From Hamiltosporidium tvaerminnensis (Eukaryota; Microsporidia; Dubosqiidae): a stretch of 64,000 nucleotides of DNA. This document shows, in pieces, positions 53,871-64,000 of the stretch (the first letter of the stretch is position 1; each line of letters starts with the position of its first letter). Position numbers and translations under genes: made by a program. The notes beneath the pieces were generated by a model. It was not told the DNA's origin and searched no databases. It saw nothing but the letters and a program-made list of their open reading frames with translations. Location: NCBI GenBank assembly GCA_022605425.2, contig CM061255.1:434001-498000 (forward strand). Direction: 5' to 3'.

Positions 53871-55620
53871 CACCCTCTGTCCGGAAATATGGTATATATT
53901 TTAGCGATTTTTTTGTCCTGAAATATGGTATACATTTGCGAAACAATAAAATATTCAAAAAATGTAGATGACAAGTTTATTATATTACCTTTTTCGAACG
54001 TTTTAATAAATATTAATGTAAATATTAAATAAAATTTAAAAAAAATATATATTAAAATTAATAATTCATTCAAAATTTGATTTGCTTTAACGTATTCTTC
54101 TTTGGAACATACATATTTTTCTAGCAGTCGACCTTTGCGACGAAGTTTTCCTTTACATAAATGCAGTATTTTATACCCATTTCCGCCATCTGCTAACATA
54201 ATTGACTCCATACATGCTTGCAATGTTGTAAAAACGTTATCAAGAGTATTCGCTTCTAATTGAGGAAATGCATCTTAAACACAATTTATTAATTCGTCAA
54301 TTGTGTGTGGCGAAGCTTCATATTGCAGCGATTGTATGGAGTTGAAAAAACCTAAATCAAGAACATTTAAATAGAAGCTATTTGCCGGTTGCGCCTTAAA
54401 TTTAATATTCCAGTCATCAGCAGAAGCAAGAGCGACAATATCTGCATCATTATCAGAAAAATGGGGTTTTGCATTGTCTTGTTGTACGTAAATTGTTTTC
54501 TTTTTGTATGCTGGCGGAAATTTAGATTTAATTGCGAGAATTACATTATCAATGATCATGTTTTTGCAATGTACTGCTCTAACAGATATACGATTTTTTG
54601 TTATCTTTCTCTTTAGCCCTATTCTTAGAATTTACTTGAGTTGGTTCTTAATAAACAAATGGCCATATTCCAATTTTCCCATCAAAATGAAGCCTTAGAT
54701 GTGCATCATAGCGTGCCCGAGCTACTGCAGCCATGAACATTATTTTCGTAAAAAATTACATACTTTTGCAGTTTCTCTCCGGTTTTTCTTCGTTTAACAT
54801 TAATTTATAAGAGCGCTTAACTTTAGTTAGATAAAACCACTTTTTATTAACGTGAACGTAGTCGTACAAATCATCAAAAAGCAAATCTCCATTATTAGCA
54901 AGATTTTCTTTAGACAAGCAAAATTTCAATCTGTCCATTTTATTTTTATCTGTTAAAGTTGGTTTAACTGTAGAAGATATTCTCTTGATATACTTTCCCG
55001 ACTTGAATATATCAAACAAAGTCTATTTGGAATATCAATTACAAAGTAAAGACTGCGGGGCGTTCCTCGACGATTTAATGGTGTATTCTTTATTTGCGCT
55101 AAATTGTTCAAATATTCTTTAGGTTTTCTTCGTCATCTTTTTTTCTTTTTTGAAGAAACATCGGCATATATCTTGCCCTTTCTGTATTAAGTTTGGGCTG
55201 CATGCCAAATTCTGCTAAATTTTAGCCGGGAAACTTGAAAGGCAGAAAAAACTTCGTTTGGGGCACCGTGATTTAACTTATTCTCCTTAATCTGCTGTAA
55301 TAATTTTTCTAGAATACCTTGACGTTGTTCTTTGGGTAACTCTTTATATTTTGAATCTCTTTTTTCTAAATTCAACAAATTTCCTTCCACATTTTCCATA
55401 TTCGTCTTGTAGCGGTACTAATTTTTTTTACCTTAAGAAACACTGATTTTTGAGCGGTAACTTTTTAACTAAGAATGATATTACTAAAGTCAAATATTTT
55501 AGGTTATATTGTCATGAATATTTACTATGACAATATCATGACGGTTGCCTATTTATTTTTTATATTCACGATAATCTACGGTTTTTTTGAAATGTATACC
55601 ATATTTCCGGACAGAGGGAG
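53871..55620 (-). mobile_element. DD39D mariner-like transposon, full length, dead
   Basis: The ends are 31-bp inverted repeats beginning CWCCCTCTGTCCGGAAATA (left 53871-53901, right 55590-55620), with 29 of 31 positions matching and a TA on each side (53869-53870, 55621-55622). A second, partial copy of the terminal sequence (GAAATATGGTATACATTT) lies just inside the left end. The transposase is read on the minus strand in four pieces. Confidence 0.92.
54060..55399 (-). pseudogene. Mariner-like (DD39D) transposase remains
   Basis: Pieces in order on the minus strand: 55399-55187 (N-terminal helix-turn-helix region, KELPKEQRQGILEKLL), 55019-54756 (first catalytic strand, YDYVHVNKKWFYLTK), 54559-54275 (second, IYVQQDNAKPH, and third, LNVLDLGFF) and 54223 to about 54060 (C-terminal MQACMESIMLADGGNGYKI). 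Exactly 39 residues separate the second and third Asp, placing it in the DD39D group best known from plants. The first catalytic Asp is replaced by Asn in VHVNKKW. Frameshifts and stops separate the pieces, so no active enzyme is made. Confidence 0.88.
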
Positions 55621-55622
55621 TA

Positions 55623-56110
55623 TAATTTATTTTTAGATTCTTAATTTTATAATGTAAATTAGAAAATCGATTTAATAATATCAAATCACAGATCAATAGA
55701 TGTTCAACTTATTGATTCTCAGATCAGTGAAAGTAAATTTGTAATTTCATGCTTCTTATAATTTGTTCTTTATTATTTAAACTTCTGGCGTTTGACAGAA
55801 ATTTTTTAAAGAAATATTTAAATTTTTATTTTATTTGTATTTTTCATTTCGCACAAAAATATTTTTGATTTCCAGAGACATTATATTTGTTTATACTTTC
55901 ATGAAATACGATGTTGAATTTGATATTTGCTAAAATATTATTTTGGATTTTAAATGACTGTTTTCAATAATTCAATATCGAATTTGAAATGCTCTTGTAT
56001 TAAAGCACCCTAATTTTACACTCATATACTCTATCGGTTAAGGTTAAGTATATGCATTAAATATTGAGCAATAAAATTTTGTTAAAATATTTCTATAAAA
56101 ACATTGTTAT
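55623..56110. other. Intergenic, nothing seen
   Basis: AT-rich spacer between the mariner and dispersed repeat copy I. Confidence 0.5.
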
Positions 56111-56836
56111 GTGGAGGGAGGATAACCACATAAAAAACTTTGTGCTTGGCAATGAGTGTGTGAAACTGGTGTGAGGATCATTGTTTGGATTTTTGGTGGG
56201 AATAAAACCCCACCTCATCTTCGGTTGTTCTTTGTGAGTTTGTATAAGGAAGAGAAGGTCTACGAAATGACGAAATTTTTCTACAAATTTATTTGTAGTT
56301 TTTTATATAACTAGATTGCAGGCCGCAGCAGAAAATGTAGGCAATTGACATGTAAAAGCGTGGAAACCTAGCATTGCTCACTCGGGTTAGAAGACTTATC
56401 GCCTGTGATATATAAAAATCAAAACCATTAAAAGCCGGGAGAGCTAAAAGGCAGGTTATAGCTGTTGGTATGACATTGCACTGTCTAGGTGGACCCCATG
56501 TAAGTCTATGAAATATATCTTAGCTAGAATTTTATCGGGTTCGGAAAGTGTAGAGTAAGTAGGAATGCTGCATAGTCTTGGGGGAGCCCAGGGGGGCTTC
56601 GGCCTTCGATCACACTCCATGCAACGGACAGTAACGAACTCCGGGCAACTGCCTCGCCTATTAATTAGGTTCTATACACCTGATAGATGAAAGGCTTTGG
56701 AACCTAGGTATCGCAGGGGTTACCGATGGAGTGTTGGGGTAGCAGTTATTTATGTTAAACCTAGAACTGCATTAATGTCATGAAAACAAATATAAACTTG
56801 CCACTATTTTAAAAAGATGTGATACTTTTAAATAAA
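56111..56836 (-). mobile_element. Dispersed repeat, copy I (minus strand)
   Basis: Full-length copy in reverse orientation, from GTGGAGGGAGGATAACCACA at 56111 to GATGTGATACTTTTAAATAAA near 56836. It matches copies A, F and H closely along its whole length. Flanks AAAACATTGTTAT and AAAAATTGTTTGAT resemble each other weakly; this is not convincing as a duplication. Confidence 0.88.
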
Positions 56837-59240
56837 AAAATTGTTTGATATTTTACAAACTTAGAAACAAATTTCTTATGCATTTATTATTTTTTAAAAA
56901 ACTTTGAGAAAGTTCAATAAAAAATTTATAAATAGAAACAAACGTTAAGAAAAGGAGTCATTAGAAAATTTTTATTGAAATTATTATGTATCTAGATTAA
57001 CGGTTCATTGATAAATCTGAAATAAATTTTTGTTGCATTGCGAATATCAATGGAAATTCAGAACATCGCTCTACTTTCCAGGAAATACAACTTATCAGAA
57101 CATTGTTTAAATACGGTTTAATATCAATGGATCTTAAAGTCAGCTTGATAATTCAATATATCATTATGAGTCATACTGTGTTTCACTTTCCTTTAGATAC
57201 ATACTCTGTATTTAAAATAATGCTATTTGAATCCTTTTTGTTTCTCATTCATGTGATATTGATTAGTATATTTCCCAAAGATTTGTTTGTTTATGAATTT
57301 ATCTTTCAGATTTAACAGGTTTTTATTATAACAATTCGAATATTTGAAAGGTAGTTTTGAACATTGGTAGTTATAAATTTAGCTTAAATTAGAATATAAT
57401 CATTTTTTTAGTTTAGTTCTTTACCTATCTAGTTAGTGATTTCTTATAATTCTATATGATTATAATTATGTCCTGTTCACTGATTTATTGCTGCATATAT
57501 TTTAGTTTATAAAGAGGCTTTTACATTTTTCTTTAATTTCGGAATAATTTAAGTTTTAAATCAAACATTATTTATCTATCAAAGTCTTCACAAATTTTCA
57601 TTTTCATTTGTTTCTTTAGTTAATATTTTCAGCTTCATTGTTATCAATATTATTCTTTCATTTTAAGTTTTATTCTTTTTTATGTTTATAATCTAATTCT
57701 TTTTTTTAGTTTGAATTAAAAATTTGTTATATGACCAAGAAATTTCATTTTTCTTTGTCATTTCTGATATAAATTTCTTTGACGGGGAGGGGGCTATTTA
57801 TATTTCAAAATTTCAACTTTAATTTCTTTTTTTTAAGATTTTTGGGCAATCATTAGTTCTTTAAACTAAAAACCATAGTATATCGACTTTCTATAAGTTT
57901 CAAATATCATTTACTATTTCTAAAAGTTCATAATAAACACTTATTTGAGCACAATGTCTATTCGGTTCGTAAGATAAATTCTATCTTAACCATACGACTG
58001 AATCTTTCGATTTCACACCATCACTCGATTTTTATTTCTACTTCGAATAGAAAACATAATTTCTGTTGTTCTGCACAAATATCCTACTTTCATTTTCTTC
58101 TCATACTTCGGTTCCAATGAGTTTTCATTAAAAATAAACCCCCCTCCCCACATTTATCTTTTATTTCTCTATAAAATTTTTTATACCGATGCACAGATCT
58201 ATCTAATAAGCATCAGTTCCATTTTTCTATTCTGCTATTTCAGAAGAAAATATTGCTTCTGAATTTTTCATAATTTCTGGGTTTTTTCGCTCTATAAATA
58301 CTTTTTTTTTGAACAAATTTGTTTCCGGATTAGGAAAATTTGTTTATTCAGACTATTCTATGATATTCTTAGATCTATTTATGGAAGGTGATATCAATTA
58401 AAACAATTTCTTCAATGAAATTGGTTGTGAATTGTATTGTTCTAGATTCAAATTACTTATTCTCTTAATAAATTGGTACAAAATTTGGAAATAGAACTGA
58501 TTCTACACAAAGTTAATTTTTAGTTTATAAATGTTTAAAATGTAGAAACCACATTTTATAGAAATAAATTTCATACTTTATTTTAAATTTGATTAATTAA
58601 AAATTTTTACCTGCTATAAGGTTAATTATATTTTTTTGATTTAATTTCCATTGTGGAATAGTAAATGTATAAACAATAAAAAAATATTTAGAATGCTTCA
58701 TTTCTTCTAATTAAAATTTTATACATAGATTTGTTTTAACTAAAGATGTATGAATATAAGTAAGTCATTTTAGATATGTGCTTTTTTTTTAAAAAAAAAT
58801 TGCAAGATCTTAATATTTGTCTAAGAGATATTCAAACTTCATGTTTTAAACACTATTTTATCGAGTTATCACTTTATTATTTATCTTGGTTCTAAGTAAT
58901 ATCATGAAAGAGATTATTATTCATATTTAAACAAAAGAATGATATTTTTTTAGTAATTATACCATTCATTCGCAATTTATGCAGTGTATGTTTTAATATC
59001 AAGAAAATTTCATGGCAAATAGCAAATGTGAATAATTTCGCAATCATGATATAATATCTACTTTTGAAAGATACATTTTTATCTTTTGTTATTCCATTCG
59101 GAATAACTTGTTGTGTAAAAGAAAATAGAAGTTCCCTTAAGGAAGTATTTCACTACATCATGAATTTGGAATAATGTTGAGTAAGATGGATCTAAACTGC
59201 ATGTAAATAATTGTTCAAGTAAATAAGTGTAGAGATTTTC
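56837..59240. other. Gene desert
   Basis: 2.4 kb of T-rich sequence with no supported gene. The frame at 57103-57315 is hydrophobic by composition and lacks a start signal. Confidence 0.5.
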
Positions 59241-59252
59241 AGGCAAAACTAT

Positions 59253-59475
59253 TATTATTTAATAGCTCGCCTTTTCTCTACGAATGGAACACAATCCAAC
59301 GATGAATTACAGCTTGGCAAAGTTATAGCCGGTCAAAGACATTTTTATTCTGATAGGTTAGGTTATCGGCCACACGCAAACATTTCTGAACGAAAGATAA
59401 AGAGTGCACCAACCGGAGATCAAACCGGCCTTTGGAAGCAAATTCCGATATCCTAACCACTTGACCATTGGCGCG
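59253..59475 (-). mobile_element. tRNA-derived SINE with target-site duplication
   Basis: A 223-bp insertion on the minus strand, much more GC-rich than its surroundings. Its first 69 nt fold partly as a tRNA and carry both Pol III promoter boxes. A non-tRNA body follows, ending in an AT-rich tail (CTATTAAATAATA). A perfect 12-bp direct repeat, AGGCAAAACTAT, flanks it at 59241-59252 and 59476-59487, so the element begins at the tRNA 5' end within one base. This is the standard anatomy of a SINE. No second copy is seen in this window. Confidence 0.85.
59406..59474 (-). ncRNA. tRNA-like head of the SINE
   Basis: The minus strand begins GCGCCAATGGTCAAGTGG and ends TTGGTGC. The 7-bp acceptor stem GCGCCAA/TTGGTGC pairs fully, with one G-U. 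TGGTCAAGTGG fits the A box (TRGYNNARNNG). GGTTTGATCTCC is a B box with one extra base, enlarging the T loop. The anticodon arm pairs imperfectly around GGAATTTGCTTCC, so the identity is unclear; the sequence is closest to Glu/Gly/Gln-like tRNAs. It is unlikely to be a working tRNA. Confidence 0.8.
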
Positions 59476-59487
59476 AGGCAAAACTAT

Positions 59488-62400
59488 ATTTGACCTAATT
59501 TTTTTTTATCTAATTAATAATTGTACTTTGGTATAAGTTAAATCAAAACATTGATTAAGAATTTAAATTAGTAACATATTTTTAATTATTGCTTCGTGTT
59601 TTATCAAGAAAAATTAAAAAATATATACCTATCCTTTGAAAAATATTTTAAAAATTAGATTTCACAGTTCTCGAAAAAAAATAGAATCTGTAAGGCTCTT
59701 CTGAAAGAAACACGCAAAATCGATTTACCTATGTAACCCTATATTCGATATCTGCAAGTAATCTAAGAATAAATAGTTTTAAATTCTTTGCATTTCAATA
59801 ATTTAACTTAAACTAAAGTGGTATACTTATATATAATAATAGCCAAGGCAAAAAATAATAACGATACAAAAAACTCAGTTATGAATATAATATAAAATGA
59901 CAATATCAATGAAATATGATTCCAATATTATTTAAAAAAAAAAATATATCTCTATAAGATCTCTATGCAGTTGTAGATGTAAACCATTTTTTCGATAAAG
60001 ATCTGCCATGAAGTGTGAGATTTAAGTGAATATTGGCCCTTGAAAGATTTCTACTTTTTAAAACTTAATATCGAAATTAGCATGTATTTTTATAAATTTC
60101 TAATCTTTTTGTTTTTATGTTTTAATGTATAGACATAAGTCGGCATTTAATAGTGTTAAGTATTCAAAAAAAATGCGAATTCAGCGGAATTACTTTATTT
60201 GTTAGTTCGCGAATATCAAACCAGCAAATCTCAAAATGAGCAATACAAAAGAATTAATGTATTTAAACATCATTGAATTCATATTAAAAATCTGAGCAGT
60301 TTTGGTTTCAATGCATTTAAAAATTTGAAAAATATGAGTAGGAATATAAATTAAGTTTTATTGCGATATTTTTGCACATAAAGACTTCGATTATATAATG
60401 AAGGCTGGGTGCCATTGTCGAGGAAAAATTTATTAATTTTAACATATATGAATTAAGTTGCACAATCTTAGAACAAAAATTCAAGATATTTAAATAAAGC
60501 GAGACTTCTCTTGTATCTTTCTCGACGCTTCGAAAAATTAAACGACATACACAAAGAAAAAGTGTTTTAAAATTTTGTAAAAGAAAAAAATGAACATATT
60601 TTTGTATTTATATATACAAAGACCTAAGAAATTCAAGAATTTATCTCGTTCAGTTATCAATGGTTTATTAAAAAATGATAAGAAGTAATTTAAAATGTTT
60701 TTACTAGATTTGTTGGGAAAAAAGCTCAAAACATTAATGTTATCATAATCAGATTTTAAGCTCTAAATTATGAATTATTTTGATCATGATATTCCTTATT
60801 TTTTGCCGTATTCATCATCACTGTTTATTTTACACTCAAAATAAAATACACAGATTCGTTAAGATCACTACAAAATATCAGAGTAACTTTATAATTCTGT
60901 CATATCGGTATTTTAATTTTCAGGAAATATTAAACACACTTTAAAATGTTTACCATAAAACCCAATTTATTTATGATGAACATCTATATATTTCCCATGA
61001 TGTTTATACATTAATTAATTGCGTCTATTGCCATTAAAAGAAATCCTGTCTATTCAATCCGGTTATTATAACATTAAAAATACATAAGCTGTAATTAACC
61101 TTAATTAAGAAGCACTACCTTTTTAACCCATTCCGAGAAAAAGCATACACTCTTGTAGCTTTTACTTACATTAATTTTTCAAAAAATATCCATAGATTAA
61201 AAATTCTTTAATTTCAATTATTCGTGATTTTTGTATTTTTGAAGCATAAATTTATTTTATAATCTACCATTTGAAATATTTTATGATTGTTTTATTATGT
61301 CGCATAATATTTTATTAATAAATTTCGATGATAAAGATAAGATATAATTAAATACATGGCGGTTTTAATGGCGAAAAATGATTTTTTGAATTTAAATTGC
61401 GTTTTTTTCTTGCTTTTGAATGAGAATTCAAAAGTATACTCTAAATTGAACCATAAGTGCCAAAAATTACAAAAGAGTCAAATTCGATATGAAAGCTGAT
61501 CAGTTTTAATAGAATGCAGTATTTGCGCTAAAAATATTCATATAAAAGCTTAATATGAAATTCATCATTGAGAAGTTAAATTTGAACTTTGCAACGAAAT
61601 TTAAGGTAATAACTTATACCATTAACGAAACATAATATATATCTTAATCAATTTCTTCCGTATCTTCAAGTGAATTCGTTTTGTTACAAAAATAATTTTT
61701 TTCTAATAGGAAACTCTTATAATGTTATATGAAGCGAAACTTTAGCAGATTATAACAATACCAGAGATTTATATCACGTACTAACAATATATCACATTTT
61801 AAAAAACCAATGCCTTACTTTCGTGTCAAAGTGATTTTAAGCAATATGTTATTGGCGTAATTTGAATTGGATCGTGGTATGCCCCAAAAACGGCTGGATC
61901 GATATAGTCTCATGCAAATCGAAAAATCTTTTACCCTGTAAAAATATATGGGCTTTTTTATTAAAAATCTATATTAATTTTGAAAAATCAGGATAAGCTA
62001 AAAATTATCTAAATAACTTTAAATACATGTTATATAGTTGTTTTACGTATTTATTTCTGTTTTTTCACTTTCTTTTGCAATTGAAAGTTTTTTTCGGATT
62101 TTTTTTGCTCTTTGTACGTTTTTCTAACAAACACGCACTTTAAATTTTTATTCTGCGAGACATGGTTTAATCTGCTTTATGTTAAGTAATTTAATTCGTT
62201 CAATATAAAAGCTTATAAAGATTACAATGAAATAAAGATGATTTTATATATATTTCTGCGAAGTGTCTTTTTCGTAAGGTTTCATGTATTGTTTAAATAT
62301 ATAATTGGTTTTACTCCAAAATATTTAAAAAATAAAAATAAGTACATTTTATTTCCTAAGAATAATCTATTGGTTAATTTCATACTCGATTTATAGTTGA

Positions 62401-64000
62401 TTGAAAATAAAGATTTTGAATTTCAAATAGATATACATTATGTTTTTAAAGTATATATGCCTGCAATACACGTTTGATAGATGGGTTAGAAAATATTTTA
62501 TCATAATTATGGATTTGTCAAAAGTATTTTAGGCCGCAACTAATTAACTAACACAAATTTGATATAGAGACCTTTCGGAAAATATTTCACATATGTTTCG
62601 AAAAAAATTCAATTAATTTTTATGATTTACTATAAATTTATTTACTCTATAAAACTAACGTTTGGAAAATTACAATGATATGTAATTAATATACAATATT
62701 TTAATACTTAAAAAAATTTATACATAATTTCTTTTAATGTATTGTTCCTGTGAATAAAACATGTTTATTTTATAATAAATTTCAATCTAATATATTTTTA
62801 CAACTTTGCGACAATATTTTAATCTTAAAAAGGTTAATAAAAAATTATGTTAACCTATTAATATCAATCACATAAATAAATATGCCTTTTTAATAAATTT
62901 TTCTGTTATATGTCATATTTTAAAAAGGCATAGTGCTTTATAAACACATTTTTGAAATAAAAATTGTTTAAACCGATTAAAATATAAAAATATAAACAAA
63001 CATAGCTCCGCTTGTTTCAATAAATAAAAATGTGTAAAAATTCTTATGTTTTTTCACAGGACAAAAAATATAATTCGCAAATCTTATATAGTTTATAAAG
63101 ATGTAAATCCTACAAATTTCTAAAAATCAGAGTTGACTGGTGAGTAATCTCAAGTTATATCAGGAGCGAAACTATAAATCCAATTAAATTATATTTTTGT
63201 GGATTATTGCAATCTAAACTCTGTTAAAATAAATATTTACGATTTATACCCTCAAGAAAAAAAAATTCATTAATTATTTCCATTCTCGTAGCAGATCCAA
63301 AATGTATTTAAAATGCTAAATAGTAAGTTTATTTTATATTTTAATTTATTACGTTTTAAATTTTTCACATCGGTTTCAATACCGTGATATATTTATACGC
63401 TAGTATTTAAATATAAACTGTAATTTTGGTATAGTAAGCTTTTATTTATTTTTTTGATTTATATGTATTAAATCTCTAATTATACTTCTTTGCCTACCTG
63501 TATTAAGATTAAATCATAGATTATAATTAAAGTATATAATTTAATATTATGGAAAAAAAACTTTAAACCCACAAACCAGCCTTCTTCTTAATCCTTTCGT
63601 GCTTTCAAGTCAAACTTAACTCCAATCTATCTGAATTTGGTTTAAACTTCCTGTCTTAATTTTTTTGTACTTGAAAAAAAGACTCAAGATTTTACAATGA
63701 ACATGAAAAAAAATTTCTCTTTGAAATATCAATTTTTTTAACTTTGTCTTATATAATTTTTTCATAGATGCATAAGTTCTAAAGCAATTATACATCAACA
63801 TTTTAACCCTTTATTAATATTTGAACATATTACAACTCAATATAATTTGTAAAACTACTGATTAAAATCTATATTTCTATGATTCCTATATAAACTTTTA
63901 CAAAAACCAAGCTTTAGTTATTTTGCTATGAAATATATAAATCGAAGATTTTTTGCATCAGATTAGATTCTTTATTATAAGTTTAAGAATCTTAAACATA
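59488..64000. other. 4.5-kb gene desert to the window end
   Basis: AT-rich, with no supported gene, RNA or repeat family. Frames at 60538-60729 and 63616-63801 are short and unsupported. Confidence 0.5.

Noticed and set aside
56836-56850. Target-site duplication around dispersed repeat copy I
   Set aside because: The two flanks align only with gaps in A-rich sequence and cannot be told from chance.
59406-59474. A functional tRNA gene
   Set aside because: The T loop has an extra base, the anticodon stem mispairs, and the sequence is the head of an element bounded by target-site duplications.

Overview
This window looks like a scaffold piece from a large, very AT-rich, transposon-loaded microsporidian genome. 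The cellular genes I can identify are eukaryotic and compact: ribosomal protein uS3, Ssu72 phosphatase, a Rab GTPase, a two-RRM protein and a Neo1/ATP9-type P4-ATPase. Most have a CCC motif 3-16 nt upstream of the ATG, a known microsporidian start-site signal. One gene carries a 68-nt intron whose branch site abuts the 3' splice site, which is also typical. The extreme low-complexity insertions and heavy repeat load would suit a large-genome lineage such as Hamiltosporidium or Edhazardia, but that placement is inference.

Layout: 1-388 is the broken end of a Pro/Gln-rich repeat gene. 2365-7390 holds three copies of a ~0.73-kb dispersed repeat around a 347-aa coiled-coil gene (5296-6339). 9527-27868 holds three members of an orphan family of ~740-780 aa (minus, minus, plus; the third broken by one nonsense codon). 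Between them lie uS3 with a 44-aa upstream gene, LINE fragments, Ssu72 and Rab. 27869-32740 is a gene desert. 32740-39130 is a minisatellite-flanked domain around the P4-ATPase with strong strand asymmetry. 39230-41000 is a rotted LINE. 43068-45935 is a large probably secreted LRR protein. 46390-47160 is a ~0.75-kb polypurine tract, followed by the intron-containing RRM gene. 48109-52832 is a dispersed repeat plus a near-full-length but dead LINE with a restriction-like endonuclease. 53871-55620 is a dead DD39D mariner with intact terminal repeats. 56111-64000 is desert except for one dispersed-repeat copy and a tRNA-derived SINE with target-site duplications.

The housekeeping genes serve translation, RNA polymerase II cycling, vesicle traffic, lipid asymmetry and RNA binding. 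They are not organised in pathways. The accessory content consists of a lineage-specific secreted-protein-like family, an LRR protein and at least five kinds of mobile element, several of them decayed. The most interesting items are the SINE, the arthropod-style LINE fragment, the hidden 44-aa gene, the intron that completes the first RRM, and the G-rich-then-C-rich insertions in the flippase.
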